The notes: a model not told the origin generated them from the letters alone. 62,169 nt of DNA from an uncultured Marvinbryantia sp. (GCF_905201705.1 NZ_CAJKOX010000028.1:1-62169); one strand, 5' to 3'. Shown: positions 44,384-53,579, counted from the first letter of the stretch. Translations and numbers: made by a program.

Positions 44384-45328
44384 ATGGATAATAAGCATTT
44401 ATCAAGAAAGAAGCCAAAGGAGGGAATGGTGCACGGAAAAAGCGTGAGCGGAACGATTGTGGATATCGTTATCATCGCGATTCTGTGCCTGGTAGTCCTG
44501 ATATGCATCGTGCCGATGTGGCACGTGCTGATGAGCTCCATCTACAGCGACCCGCAGCAGTTGATTTCCAACGAGGGAATTACGTGGTGGTTCGGAAATT
44601 CTGTGAATCTGGAGGCGTACCGGATTCTCTTCCAGGAAACGGGCGGAAGCTTTGCGGACGGAAATGTGCTGCGCGGAATGTTTAACACCATTCTGTATAT
44701 GGTGGTCAACGTCGTGTTCGGTCTGGTCTTAAACGTGATCGCAGGGTACTGCCTGAGCAGGAAAACAAAGCTGCAGAACTTTATGAAGCTGTTTTGTATG
44801 CTTTCCCTGGTATTTTCCGCCGGGACGATTCCCACCTATATCGTGCTGCGCAACCTCGGTCTGACCGGCACGGTCTGGTCGCTGGTGGTTCCGTCCTGCA
44901 CGAACGGTATGTTTATGGTGCTGGCGATGAATGCGTTTCTGTCGGTGCCGGAGGAAACCGTCGAGTCGGCGAAAATTGATGGGGCTGGTCATCTGACTAC
45001 CATGTTTAAGGTCATGCTTCCGCAGGCGCGGGGACTGATTGTGGTAATCATGATCAATACGGCGATTCTCCACTGGAATTCCTGGTTCCAGGCGTCGATT
45101 TACGTGCCGAACAGCAAGGACCTCTGGCCGATGCAGCTCTGGATACGTGAAATCGTGGAGACGAGCAACCAGAATTACATGATGGTATCCGGCGGCGAGC
45201 TGCAGCTTGTGAAATATCTCGTGCAGTTTGCGGCAATCGTCGTATCGACGGTTCCGATTCTCTTCGCATTCCCGTTCTTTTACCGGGTGCTGGAGAAAAA
45301 TACAGTTGCCGGAGCCGTAAAAGGATAA
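44384..45328 (+). CDS. Sugar ABC transporter permease (YtcP/LplC type)
   Basis: A 314-residue permease with EAA loop VESAKIDGAGHLTTMFKVMLP near residues 190-210 and a C-terminus YRVLEKNTVAGAVKG typical of YtcP/LplC. GAAGGGAG lies upstream. Ends in a strong terminator. The missing ATPase is presumably supplied by an MsmX-like protein elsewhere. Confidence 0.9.
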   Translation: MDNKHLSRKKPKEGMVHGKSVSGTIVDIVIIAILCLVVLICIVPMWHVLMSSIYSDPQQLISNEGITWWFGNSVNLEAYRILFQETGGSFADGNVLRGMFNTILYMVVNVVFGLVLNVIAGYCLSRKTKLQNFMKLFCMLSLVFSAGTIPTYIVLRNLGLTGTVWSLVVPSCTNGMFMVLAMNAFLSVPEETVESAKIDGAGHLTTMFKVMLPQARGLIVVIMINTAILHWNSWFQASIYVPNSKDLWPMQLWIREIVETSNQNYMMVSGGELQLVKYLVQFAAIVVSTVPILFAFPFFYRVLEKNTVAGAVKG

Positions 45329-45422
45329 GCGCGAAAGTATGTGACTCTGGACCGGGCTGTAGATGCGGTTGTGACAGAGCGGAAATTTATCTGACAGAAA
45401 ATATGACAGAAGACAAAAAAGG

Positions 45423-45461
45423 GGCGGGATGCTGTGCACAGGCACAGCGTTCCGTCTTTTT
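45423..45461 (+). terminator. Terminator of the second sugar ABC operon
   Basis: GGCGGGATGCTGTGC-ACAG-GCACAGCGTTCCGTC hairpin followed by TTTTT. Confidence 0.9.
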
Positions 45462-45560
45462 ATGCTCTTTACAGAAAACGGTATTTTATTTATAATATAC
45501 AATAATAAAATGTAAATTAGGGATTTTTGCCCACTGCATCATAGGACATGGAGATAAAAT

Positions 45561-46799
45561 ATGGAAATAGATGTTATCAGACAATTAGAGGAACTGGTCA
45601 GAGCGTTCGGGGTGAAGCTGATGCGCATGGACAACCGGATGACGGAAGAGACAGCACTTATGGAATTTGACCAGGGGCTCAGGCGATTTCTGGGGTATCC
45701 CTATGAGATCGAACGCGGGTTCCGTATGATGGAGAAGCATTATAAAGAAAAGATACTGTACCTGGTCCGGGATTCTTTCGAGGAGCATTACATGAGCTTC
45801 CGGATACCAGAGGAGCATTGCAGCGATGGCAGGCAGGAGTTTATCCAGATAGGACCGTACATCATGAGCAATCCGGAGGAGATTGTGGAGCGGGTGATAG
45901 AACGCCTGGGGCTTGCGCCTTATCTTTCGGAAGAGCTGAAGGAGTATTACTACAGTGTTCCGATTCTGGCGGATTCGGACGCGTTGCAGGGCGTTGTCCT
46001 GACGCAGCTTGGATATCTCTGCCGCGACCGGGAAGGGCTATCCATCACGCGGGTGGAAAATTATAATGAATTTAATGAAAAACCGCACAGAGAAGAGCAG
46101 GGAGAGGAAGAATCGCTGCGGATAGCCGCAGTGGAGGAGCGGTACCGCTACGAAGACCAGATGATGGAAGCCATCCAGATAGGGGATATGGAGAAAATCA
46201 TGGAGGTCACGCAGGGCTTTAAGCACTACCGCCTGAAGCCGAGAAACGATGACAACCTGCGCGATGTAAAAAACATGATGGTGGTGTGGAATACGCTTTT
46301 TAGGAAAGCGGTGCAGCAGGCGGAGGTGCATCCCGTATATATAGACCGGATCTCGGAAGCCTTTGCAAAGCAGATTGAGAACGCCGCCCGCGTCACGGAG
46401 CTGGCGGATTTAAGCCATGTTATGATGCGCAAATACTGCCTGCTGGTCAGAAATCATTCCATGCGCGGCTATTCCAGCGTCATCCGCGACGCCGTGAACT
46501 ATATAGACTTCCATATCAGGGAGCCGCTGTCCCTGAAGTCCATCGCGGAGGAGGTCAATATCAGTCTCAATTATCTGTCCGCGCAGTTTAAAAAGGAGAC
46601 GGGCAAGACGCTGACGCATTATATGAACGAAAAGCGCATCCAGTCCTCCCTCATCCTGCTGGCGACGACCGATCTGCCCATCCATGAGGTGGCGGCGCAG
46701 GTCGGAATTTACGATGAAAACTATTATGCCCGTCTTTTTAAAAAATTCCAGGGGCAGACTGCCAAGCAGTACCGCAGTATGGTGCGTATGAAGCCGTGA
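45561..46799 (+). CDS. AraC-family regulator with unassigned N-terminal domain
   Basis: A 412-residue regulator. The C-terminal ~100 residues form an AraC double helix-turn-helix (LKSIAEEVNISLNYLSAQFKKETGK and HEVAAQVGIYDENYYARLFKK). The N-terminal ~300 residues have no receiver motif and are of unknown fold, perhaps a ligand or PAS-like sensor. It lies downstream of the ABC genes, with its own AT-rich upstream region (TATAAT-like near 45491), inside the 67-bp repeat bracket; it probably controls that operon. Confidence 0.85.
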   Translation: MEIDVIRQLEELVRAFGVKLMRMDNRMTEETALMEFDQGLRRFLGYPYEIERGFRMMEKHYKEKILYLVRDSFEEHYMSFRIPEEHCSDGRQEFIQIGPYIMSNPEEIVERVIERLGLAPYLSEELKEYYYSVPILADSDALQGVVLTQLGYLCRDREGLSITRVENYNEFNEKPHREEQGEEESLRIAAVEERYRYEDQMMEAIQIGDMEKIMEVTQGFKHYRLKPRNDDNLRDVKNMMVVWNTLFRKAVQQAEVHPVYIDRISEAFAKQIENAARVTELADLSHVMMRKYCLLVRNHSMRGYSSVIRDAVNYIDFHIREPLSLKSIAEEVNISLNYLSAQFKKETGKTLTHYMNEKRIQSSLILLATTDLPIHEVAAQVGIYDENYYARLFKKFQGQTAKQYRSMVRMKP

Positions 46800-46819
46800 T
46801 TGCGGTCTCTCAGGTTTGG

Positions 46820-46886
46820 AAGTGAAATCGGCAGAAGTCCAGAAAATATGCGGGTTCTGCCGATTTGCCGATATAGTGTACCAGAA
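46820..46886 (+). repeat. 67-bp direct repeat, right copy
   Basis: Same orientation and length as 37551-37617, with the hairpin arms AAATCGGCAG and CTGCCGATTT and the end TATAGTGTACCAGAA. It sits 20 bp after the AraC gene and could serve as its terminator. Confidence 0.85.
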
Positions 46887-46925
46887 CTTTTTCAGATGCC
46901 GCCGGGATCCCTCTGGTGCAGGACA

Positions 46926-48044
46926 TCAGACCGTCTTGAGAAATTCGTTAACGTTGATCAGCCCCGCACCGACTGCGGTGGAAAAGCGTTTAAATTTGCA
47001 GATTTTAAAATAATCTGCGTTTTCATGGTATGTATTTCGTTCAATTAACATTTCTTTTATCGTATCATAGTAGGCTTCCAGATAGGAGCCTACGTATCCG
47101 CCCACAATGATAGAACAGTCAAAAAGCATTTTCAGATTATTGACAGTAATAACCAGGCTCTCAAGATATTCATTCCATATATTCAGATGATAACTGCTTC
47201 CTTCTTCGACATACTGGAAAAACTGCTCCAGTGAACCGTTTGCACTGTTCGACAGATTCAGTGCGGAAATATAGGCATCCACACAGCCGTTTTTTCCGCA
47301 ATAACAGAGTCTGCCGTTATTGACAAGTGTCATATGCCCCACTTCGCCGCTCTCGTAAGTTTCACCAAAATAGAGGGTCCTGTTATGAAAAATAGCTCCT
47401 CCTACTGTATTGTTCAGAGAAAGATAGAAGGAATTCTGCATATCCTTTACATTCCAGCTCTCAGCAAGACCGCCAGCCTTGGCATCGTTGCAGATCCTGC
47501 AGGGAAATCCAAGATGTCTTGAAATCGCTTCTATATCCACGTTTTTTACAGAAGTAAGCTCGACATGGAGAAGGCTTTGTTTCTGCATATCCACCATGAC
47601 GGGAAAAGCAATCCCAACGCCTAAAATATGCTTCCTGTCTATACCGGAACGGGAAAGCATCTGTTCCACTAAGCCGGCAAGAGTCTGATAGTATTCTTCG
47701 CTGGGAGAAAAGCAGATTTTGTCCCGCGTGCGTTCGATAATATTTCCCTGTAAATCGATAATAACAGCATGGATATGGTGACCGGTGATATCCAGCCCGA
47801 TAGAATAATAAAGCGTGGGCACAATCTGATATGTCTTCGGTGGGCGCCCGCCGCGGGAAGAAAGCGTGCCGCAGTCGTAAATATAGCCGTTTTCGCACAA
47901 ATATTTAATAATCAGATTTACGGTAGGAAGACTGAGATTTAAACTATCCATTAAGTCATATTTGGATACAGGTTCACTGCTGGAATAAATATAACGGTAC
48001 ACTTTATTCTGATTTTCTTTTTTTAAATCAATGTTGTTAGCCAT
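46926..48044 (-). CDS. ROK-family transcriptional repressor
   Basis: A 372-residue ROK (NagC/XylR-like) protein. It has an N-terminal winged helix (KYDLMDSLNLSLPTVNLIIKYL), the ROK sugar-kinase-like fold (IGLDITGHHIHAVIIDLQGNI, GVGIAFPVMVD) and the zinc motif LCYCGKNGCVDAY. The ATP-binding motif is degenerate, as usual in regulators. It is divergently transcribed from the esterase-RbsBAC genes and most likely represses them in response to a sugar. Confidence 0.9.
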   Translation of the reverse strand: MANNIDLKKENQNKVYRYIYSSSEPVSKYDLMDSLNLSLPTVNLIIKYLCENGYIYDCGTLSSRGGRPPKTYQIVPTLYYSIGLDITGHHIHAVIIDLQGNIIERTRDKICFSPSEEYYQTLAGLVEQMLSRSGIDRKHILGVGIAFPVMVDMQKQSLLHVELTSVKNVDIEAISRHLGFPCRICNDAKAGGLAESWNVKDMQNSFYLSLNNTVGGAIFHNRTLYFGETYESGEVGHMTLVNNGRLCYCGKNGCVDAYISALNLSNSANGSLEQFFQYVEEGSSYHLNIWNEYLESLVITVNNLKMLFDCSIIVGGYVGSYLEAYYDTIKEMLIERNTYHENADYFKICKFKRFSTAVGAGLINVNEFLKTV

Positions 48045-48142
48045 GAGGGCGACCTCCAGAGTGGTATCTTTAATTTTAGAAATATATAAGGTTCATTTAA
48101 AAGTGATAAAGATAACGGCACCTTATATACCACTTTATTTTT

Positions 48143-48171
48143 ATTATAGTTATTATGTAAAACGATGTCAA
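48143..48171 (-). promoter_or_regulatory. Promoter of the ROK gene
   Basis: On the minus strand TTGACA (48171-48166), 17-bp spacer, TATAAT (48148-48143): a perfect consensus. The ~305-bp gap between the divergent genes holds this and the plus-strand promoter. Confidence 0.85.
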
Positions 48172-48242
48172 GCATTGATAAAAGGAGAAATGTTTGGCTA
48201 ATATGCAATAAAACAGAGGCTCTTAATTAGTACTTTTTACCA

Positions 48243-48271
48243 TTGACAGACATTTTCTTAGATGATACTAT
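48243..48271 (+). promoter_or_regulatory. Promoter of the esterase/RbsBAC operon
   Basis: TTGACA (48243-48248), 17-bp spacer, TACTAT (48266-48271), about 80 bp before the esterase start. Confidence 0.65.
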
Positions 48272-48349
48272 ATTTTTGTAATATATATCTGAAATATAAA
48301 AGTGGAATGGGCGAAGGACAAAAGAGGTAAAAAGGAAGGGGGTGAAAAG

Positions 48350-49147
48350 GTGGCATATTTTGTTGGAAATATATATTCGGAAAATATGAAACAGGATACG
48401 CAGCTCCATGTTATTCTGCCCCAGGATGGCCGGAGGTATATCTGGCAGGAGAAGCCGAAGACCCTGGTCCTGCTTCATGGTCTGTCAGATAACGCGGCAA
48501 CCTGGGTCAGGCGAACGGCGATAGAACGATACGCGGAGCGCTATAATCTGGCAGTATTGATGCCGGAAGTACAAAGAAGCTGGTATTTTGATATGGTAAA
48601 TGGAATATCAGCATTTTCGTACATAACAGAGGAACTGCCCAGAATAGCAGAGGAGTTGTTCTGCCTGTCAGTAGAACGGGAGAACATGCTGATCGCGGGA
48701 TTGTCAATGGGAGGCTATGGTGCGCTGCGCTGTGCGCTGGAGGCGCCGGGAATTTATGGATACTGCGGAGCTTTTTCCGGTGCGTATGACCTTAATGATA
48801 TTGTCAGAATCTCAAAGGAAAAAGATGCACCGGTACTGCTGAAGGACATTGAGAATGAGATCGCTCCGATCACAGGAGGAAAGGACAGGGTTCCCAAAGA
48901 AGCTTCCATTCCGGAAATATTGCAGCGCTGCATCGTGAACGGAAGTGATCTGCCAAAAGTTTACATGGTATGCGGAACAGAGGATTTCCTGTATCATCAG
49001 ACTACAAATTTAAGAAGCGTGTGTGAAAAGAAAATAAAGGACTTCTATTATGAAGAATGGCCGGGAATCCATGAATGGAATGTATGGGATAAGGCAATCG
49101 AAAGAATGTTGAAATTGTATCTTGGAGAAGGAAGAACGGATAATTAA
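48350..49147 (+). CDS. Alpha/beta-hydrolase esterase (EstA / tributyrin-esterase-like)
   Basis: A 265-residue serine esterase of the esterase-D/feruloyl-esterase-like group. It has LVLLHGLSDNAATWVRR and the nucleophile elbow GLSMGGYG near residues 120-127. The C-terminal GIHEWNVWDKAI holds the likely catalytic histidine. No signal peptide, so intracellular deacylation of an imported sugar is plausible. I chose GTG 48350 because AAGGAAGGGGG lies just upstream; ATG 48302 has no site. First gene of the importer operon. Confidence 0.82.
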   Translation: MAYFVGNIYSENMKQDTQLHVILPQDGRRYIWQEKPKTLVLLHGLSDNAATWVRRTAIERYAERYNLAVLMPEVQRSWYFDMVNGISAFSYITEELPRIAEELFCLSVERENMLIAGLSMGGYGALRCALEAPGIYGYCGAFSGAYDLNDIVRISKEKDAPVLLKDIENEIAPITGGKDRVPKEASIPEILQRCIVNGSDLPKVYMVCGTEDFLYHQTTNLRSVCEKKIKDFYYEEWPGIHEWNVWDKAIERMLKLYLGEGRTDN

Positions 49148-49162
49148 AAAAGGAGGATTATT

Positions 49163-50110
49163 ATGAACAAGAATTTAAAGAAGGTTTTATGTTTCGGAAC
49201 GGCATCAGCATTAATCGCCTCAGTGGCGGGCATGAGCGCAGCGGCAGAGGAGAAGACAAAGGTTGGATTTATCGTACAGGATCTGACAATTAACTATTTC
49301 CTCAGCGTGGTACAGGGCGTGGAGGATTTCCAGGATAATTATAATATGGAAGTGCAGGTGATTGACGGACATTCTGACGCGACAACACAGGTAACGGCAA
49401 TCGAGAATCTGATTACGCAGGGAGTTGACTGCATTGTAATTTGTCCGGTAGATACCGTCGCACCGGAAACAGCTGTCGCAGAAGCGCAGGCGGCAGGAAT
49501 ACCGGTTATTTCATGGTCCGAGCATATTGAAGGCTCTAATGCCTGGGTTGCCGTAAATAATTATGACTATGGCTTTGAAAACGGGAAAATAGCAGGTCAG
49601 TGGATTTTAGACAATCTGGACAGCCAGGAAGACGCCAAGGTAATGTATGTTTACGTGCAGGAGAGCGAGCAGCTGATCGAGCGCGGAAACGGTATGAAGG
49701 ATGGAGTTGCATCTCTGGCGCCGGATGCAGAGACGGTAGCTATTCAGTCGGGCAACACGACAGAGGCAGGTATGGAGGCAGTCGAAACAACACTGGCGAA
49801 ATACCCGGATCTGAATGTTATCGTATGCTCCAACGATTCCGTTGCACTGGGCGCATATGAGGCGATGATTGCGGCAGGTAAAGGCGAAGACAACATCTGC
49901 ATCACAGGGCAGGATGCAGACGCGAAAAATCTGGAGTACATTTCAGAAGATACCATTTTACGCGGAACGGTGGACATCGGTTCGTATGATCAGGGAGAGC
50001 TGCTTTGTCAGGCGGTAGAGCAGGTGCTGAAGGAAGGCACTGTTGAAGATCCGATTTATGTAAGCTTTAAGCCGGTTACGATCGAGAACGTTGCTGATTT
50101 TATAAAGTAA
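49163..50110 (+). CDS. RbsB-like periplasmic-type sugar-binding protein
   Basis: A 315-residue binding protein of the ribose/galactose (CUT2) class. It has a signal peptide (FGTASALIASVAGMSAAA-EEK), KVGFIVQDLTINYFLSVVQG, ENLITQGVDCIVICPVD and NVIVCSNDSVALGAYEAM. It lacks a lipobox cysteine. AAAAGGAGG precedes the start. The sugar is unknown; the fold is that of pentose- or hexose-binding proteins. Confidence 0.9.
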   Translation: MNKNLKKVLCFGTASALIASVAGMSAAAEEKTKVGFIVQDLTINYFLSVVQGVEDFQDNYNMEVQVIDGHSDATTQVTAIENLITQGVDCIVICPVDTVAPETAVAEAQAAGIPVISWSEHIEGSNAWVAVNNYDYGFENGKIAGQWILDNLDSQEDAKVMYVYVQESEQLIERGNGMKDGVASLAPDAETVAIQSGNTTEAGMEAVETTLAKYPDLNVIVCSNDSVALGAYEAMIAAGKGEDNICITGQDADAKNLEYISEDTILRGTVDIGSYDQGELLCQAVEQVLKEGTVEDPIYVSFKPVTIENVADFIK

Positions 50111-50153
50111 AGAATCTTGTCATTTGCGGGAAACGTGAAGTGGAGTGGCGTGT

Positions 50154-51641
50154 ATGAGTAAATACATATTAGAGTTGAAGAACATAACAAAGGAATTTCC
50201 CGGTGTGCGCGCTCTGGATGATGTGACATTGTCTTTCAAAACAGGAGAAGTGCATGCGATCGCAGGTGAAAACGGTGCCGGTAAATCTACTTTTATAAAA
50301 GTTATCACGGGCGCTGTCAGACCGGACAGGGGACAAATGTTTTTCAATGGGCAGGAAGTGAGGGATAATTCTCCGATCGTATCAATGAAATTAGGCATTG
50401 CGGCAATTTATCAGGAATTTAACCTGTTTCCATCACTTTCTGTTGCGGAAAATATCTACTATGGCAGATATCCGATGAAAAACAAAATGCTGGATTATAA
50501 ACGGCTCCATGAGATGACGCAGGACATTATGGCTCAGCTTGGAATTTCGATTCCCGGTGATGCAATGGTAAGAGATTTAAGCGTTGGCTACCAGCAGATC
50601 GTTGAGATTGCAAAAGCAGTGTCCTGCAATGCAAAGCTTATTATTATGGACGAACCATCAGCGCCGCTGACAGAAAATGAAGTAGCGTATCTGTTCCGCA
50701 TCATAGACACCTTAAAGAAAAAAGGCATCACCATTATTTACATTTCACACCGGCTGGAGGAAATATTTGCGGTTTGTGACCGGGTATCCGTTTTTCGGGA
50801 TGGACATTATATTCAGACGATGGAGACGGGTGAGACAAACGCGGAGGAAATTATCCGTCTGATGGTGAACCGGGAGCTTGGAGAACAGTACCCGGAAAAG
50901 CACTATAAAAAGGGAGAAAAGGTCCTGGAGGTCCGGGGATTAAACACGGAGCTTTTAAAAGATATTAATCTGGAGGCGTATAAGGGAGAAATCCTCGGAC
51001 TTGCCGGGCTGGTAGGAGCCGGCAGAACAGAAGTGGCAAGAGCTGTATTTGGAGCAGATAAAATAGTCAGTGGTAAAATTATGCTGGAAGGCAGGCAACT
51101 GCAAATAAAAAAGCCGATGGATGCGATTAAAGCCGGAATAGGGCTGATCCCCGAAGACAGAAAGCAGCAGGGTATTTTTCTGAAAGACAGCGTCCGTCAT
51201 AATATTTCTTTTGCGCGTCTGAAAGGAATCTTAAAGGGCGGTATGATCAGTGAGAAGACGGATCATGATGTGGCAGAGAAGTATATTAAAGCGCTGGAGA
51301 TAAAAACACCGTCTGACGGGCAGCTCGCAGGTAATCTGAGCGGCGGCAATCAGCAGAAAGTAGTGCTGGCAAAGTGGCTGTTTACAGATAGCAGGGTTCT
51401 GATTTTTGATGAACCGACAAGGGGAATCGATGTTGGGGCAAAGCAGGAAATATATAAGCTTATGCTGGAGCTGGTGGAGCAGGGGAAGGTTGTAATCATG
51501 ATCAGTTCAGAGCTGCCGGAGCTGATCGGCATGGCTGACCGGATTGTGGTTCTGCATGAAGGGAAAATCAGCGGCAGCCTGGAAAGACCGGAATATTCGC
51601 AGGAAAAAATTATGGCATTGGCTGCAGGAATTCAGCAATAA
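50154..51641 (+). CDS. RbsA-like double ATPase of a CUT2 sugar importer
   Basis: A 495-residue protein with two ABC domains. The first has GENGAGKST near residues 36-44 and the degenerate signature LSVGYQQIVEIAKAV. The second has LAGLVGAGRTEVARAV and the strong signature LSGGNQQKVVLAKWL with LIFDEPTRGIDVGAK. This asymmetry is typical of RbsA/MglA. ATG 50154 (MSKYILEL) is preceded by GTGGAGTGG; GTG 50145 is an alternative. Confidence 0.92.
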   Translation: MSKYILELKNITKEFPGVRALDDVTLSFKTGEVHAIAGENGAGKSTFIKVITGAVRPDRGQMFFNGQEVRDNSPIVSMKLGIAAIYQEFNLFPSLSVAENIYYGRYPMKNKMLDYKRLHEMTQDIMAQLGISIPGDAMVRDLSVGYQQIVEIAKAVSCNAKLIIMDEPSAPLTENEVAYLFRIIDTLKKKGITIIYISHRLEEIFAVCDRVSVFRDGHYIQTMETGETNAEEIIRLMVNRELGEQYPEKHYKKGEKVLEVRGLNTELLKDINLEAYKGEILGLAGLVGAGRTEVARAVFGADKIVSGKIMLEGRQLQIKKPMDAIKAGIGLIPEDRKQQGIFLKDSVRHNISFARLKGILKGGMISEKTDHDVAEKYIKALEIKTPSDGQLAGNLSGGNQQKVVLAKWLFTDSRVLIFDEPTRGIDVGAKQEIYKLMLELVEQGKVVIMISSELPELIGMADRIVVLHEGKISGSLERPEYSQEKIMALAAGIQQ

Positions 51642-51657
51642 TCAGGGAGGACATATT

Positions 51658-52599
51658 ATGAAAGCGAAAAAAATTGATTTATCCAGATACGGCATTGTGT
51701 TTGCCTGGATTGTGCTTGTGCTGATCTTTGCCATATGTGAACCTTCGTTTTTAAAAACATCAAATATATTCAATATACTGAGGCAGGTATCCATTGTGGG
51801 CGTGTGCTCGGTGGGAATGACGTTTGTCATTCTGACAGGCGGCATGGATCTGTCGGTAGGATCGGTGATCGGGGTTTCGGCAGTGGCGGGTGCACAGCTT
51901 CTGTCGAGGGGATGGCCGATTCCCATTGTTATTATTCTGATTTTATTGCTGGGTGCTGCTGCGGGCTTATTTAATGCGTTTTTTATTAATGAAATTGGTA
52001 TTGCACCCATTATTATGACGCTGGGAACCATGACGGCTCTGCGGGGTGTGGCATTTTTGTTGTGCGGCGGCTTTCCTGTTTACGGAATCGACAAGAGATT
52101 TCTCGTAATTGGACAGGGATACGTCGGGGTAGTGCCGGTTCCGGTTATCATTATGGCAGGTGCTTTTGCCGTCGGTTATATTTTGCTGAATAAGTTTCCT
52201 TTCGGGCGATTTGTTTATGGCATCGGAAGCAACCAGGAGGCAGCCCGCCTGTCCGGTACAAATGTAAAGCTGGTTCTTTATAAGGTATATACATTGGCGG
52301 GAGCATTGTATGCGCTGGCCGGCATGATGCTGATGGCCCGTGTGAATTCGGGGCAGGCAAATTCCGGTGAAGGATACGAAATGGATGTAATAACCGGATG
52401 CGTGCTTGGTGGAATCAGCATCAGCGGAGGCGAAGGAAGAATCATGGGCGTTATTGTGGGCGTACTGCTGATGGGAACGCTGTCAAACGGCATGGTTCTG
52501 ATGAATGTTTCCGAATACTGGCAGAAGGTAGTAAAGGGTCTGGTACTGATTCTGGCAGTCACACTGGATAAGGTAGTGCAGAAGCAGAAAAGTAAATAA
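51658..52599 (+). CDS. RbsC-like permease of a CUT2 sugar importer
   Basis: A 313-residue permease with about eight hydrophobic segments, including MTFVILTGGMDLSVGSVIGVSA and TLGTMTALRGVAFLLCGG, hallmarks of RbsC. ATG 51658 has CAGGGAGG upstream; the longer frame from 51544 overlaps the ATPase. Last gene of the operon, followed by a hairpin. Confidence 0.92.
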   Translation: MKAKKIDLSRYGIVFAWIVLVLIFAICEPSFLKTSNIFNILRQVSIVGVCSVGMTFVILTGGMDLSVGSVIGVSAVAGAQLLSRGWPIPIVIILILLLGAAAGLFNAFFINEIGIAPIIMTLGTMTALRGVAFLLCGGFPVYGIDKRFLVIGQGYVGVVPVPVIIMAGAFAVGYILLNKFPFGRFVYGIGSNQEAARLSGTNVKLVLYKVYTLAGALYALAGMMLMARVNSGQANSGEGYEMDVITGCVLGGISISGGEGRIMGVIVGVLLMGTLSNGMVLMNVSEYWQKVVKGLVLILAVTLDKVVQKQKSK

Positions 52600-52622
52600 T
52601 AAACGAAACAAATGTGTTTGAA

Positions 52623-52656
52623 AAAGAGATGCGGGCTTTGGGGCTCACATCTCTTT
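52623..52656 (+). terminator. Hairpin after the RbsBAC operon
   Basis: AAAGAGATG (52623-52631) pairs with CATCTCTTT (52648-52656) around a 16-nt loop. No clean T-run follows, so it may be a weak terminator. Confidence 0.6.
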
Positions 52657-52703
52657 GCATATACGTCTAAATAAGATTCTGAATATATTCACTGCTCTCT
52701 TCG

Positions 52704-52918
52704 GAGGAGGGATGCCGCCAGGAGTTGCCAGTAATGAAATGTGTACGTTTCTGATACTGAATATCTCATCATTGCAGCTCATTCCAGTGAATATTATAGC
52801 CTATCGGAGCCAGTATGGAAGTGTGAATCCCACGGCGATCGTCGGGCCGGGAATACTGACAACGGCGGTGAGCTCGGGTGTGGCGGTGATGTTTTGTAAG
52901 GTGATGGATCACAAATAA
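52704..52918 (+). pseudogene. spmA 3'-end remnant, copy 3
   Basis: About 215 bp encoding MPPGVASNEMCTFLILNISS ... VAVMFCKVMDHK and a TAA, i.e. the complete natural end of SpmA without its first half. Most codons differ only silently from the copy in spmA. It may be the original spmA end pushed ~28 kb away by insertions. The gap 52600-53003 holds only this, a hairpin and a promoter. Confidence 0.88.
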
Positions 52919-52948
52919 TTTTATTCTTCCAGTAGCATATTTTTATAC

Positions 52949-52976
52949 TCGACAGATTTCCGGAATCGTGTATAAT
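52949..52976 (+). promoter_or_regulatory. Promoter of the PepSY gene
   Basis: TCGACA (52949-52954), 16-bp spacer, TATAAT (52971-52976), 27 bp before the start codon. Confidence 0.7.
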
Positions 52977-53003
52977 AAAAGAAAAGGGCAGGAGGAAAAC
53001 GAC

Positions 53004-53579
53004 ATGAAAAAGTGCAACATGGATACGAAACGCCGGGCGGCAGCAGGTGTGCTTGGCATGATGATGATTTTTGGCGGGCAGAGTGCGATGGCTGCAGATG
53101 TCGGCGCGGCGGTTTCAATAGACGCAACGCAGGCAGAAGAAATTGCTTTTGCGGATGCAGATATTACGTCCGACATGGCGGAACGCCTGCATACAAAGGC
53201 AGAGTGGGAGGACGGAGAACCGGTTTACGAGGTGTCCTTTTTTGCGGATGGCGTGGAGTACGAATATCTTATCAGGGAAGCAGACGGCGTGATTCTGGAG
53301 TGGGAGCTGAATGGAAGAGATCTCGGCGAGGCGACGGCAGAAGTGAGCCTGCAGATAGAAGAGGACGATGAGGATACTGTGATCGGGATGGAGCGCGCAA
53401 AAGAGATTGCGCTTACGGATGCGGGAGTGGATTCGGCGGAGGCAAGCTTTTCACAGATAAAATTTGAGAGAGACAGCCGACAGGTGGTTTACGAGATAGA
53501 ATTTTATTATGCGCGCCAGGAAATGGATTACAAGATTGATGCCTACAGCGGTGAGATCCGCGAGATGGAGCGGGATTGA
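53004..53579 (+). CDS. Secreted PepSY-domain protein
   Basis: A 191-residue exported protein. A signal peptide (RRAAAGVLGMMMIFGGQSAMA-ADV) is followed by two PepSY repeats: one near residues 45-115 (AEEIAFADADITSDMAERL ... YEYLIREADGVILEWELNG) and one near 125-190 (AKEIALTDAGVDSAEASFSQ ... YKIDAYSGEIREME). PepSY domains often bind or inhibit extracellular proteases; role here unknown. ATG 53004 has GCAGGAGG upstream. Confidence 0.85.
   Translation: MKKCNMDTKRRAAAGVLGMMMIFGGQSAMAADVGAAVSIDATQAEEIAFADADITSDMAERLHTKAEWEDGEPVYEVSFFADGVEYEYLIREADGVILEWELNGRDLGEATAEVSLQIEEDDEDTVIGMERAKEIALTDAGVDSAEASFSQIKFERDSRQVVYEIEFYYARQEMDYKIDAYSGEIREMERD

Noticed and set aside
52655..52918. 87-codon plus-strand frame over spmA copy 3 as a real gene
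   Set aside because: Only the C-terminal half of SpmA with no ribosome site; treated as a remnant.
23692..53003. An integrase, transposase or tRNA that would explain the island borders
   Set aside because: None recognised among the reading frames or intergenic sequence on either strand.
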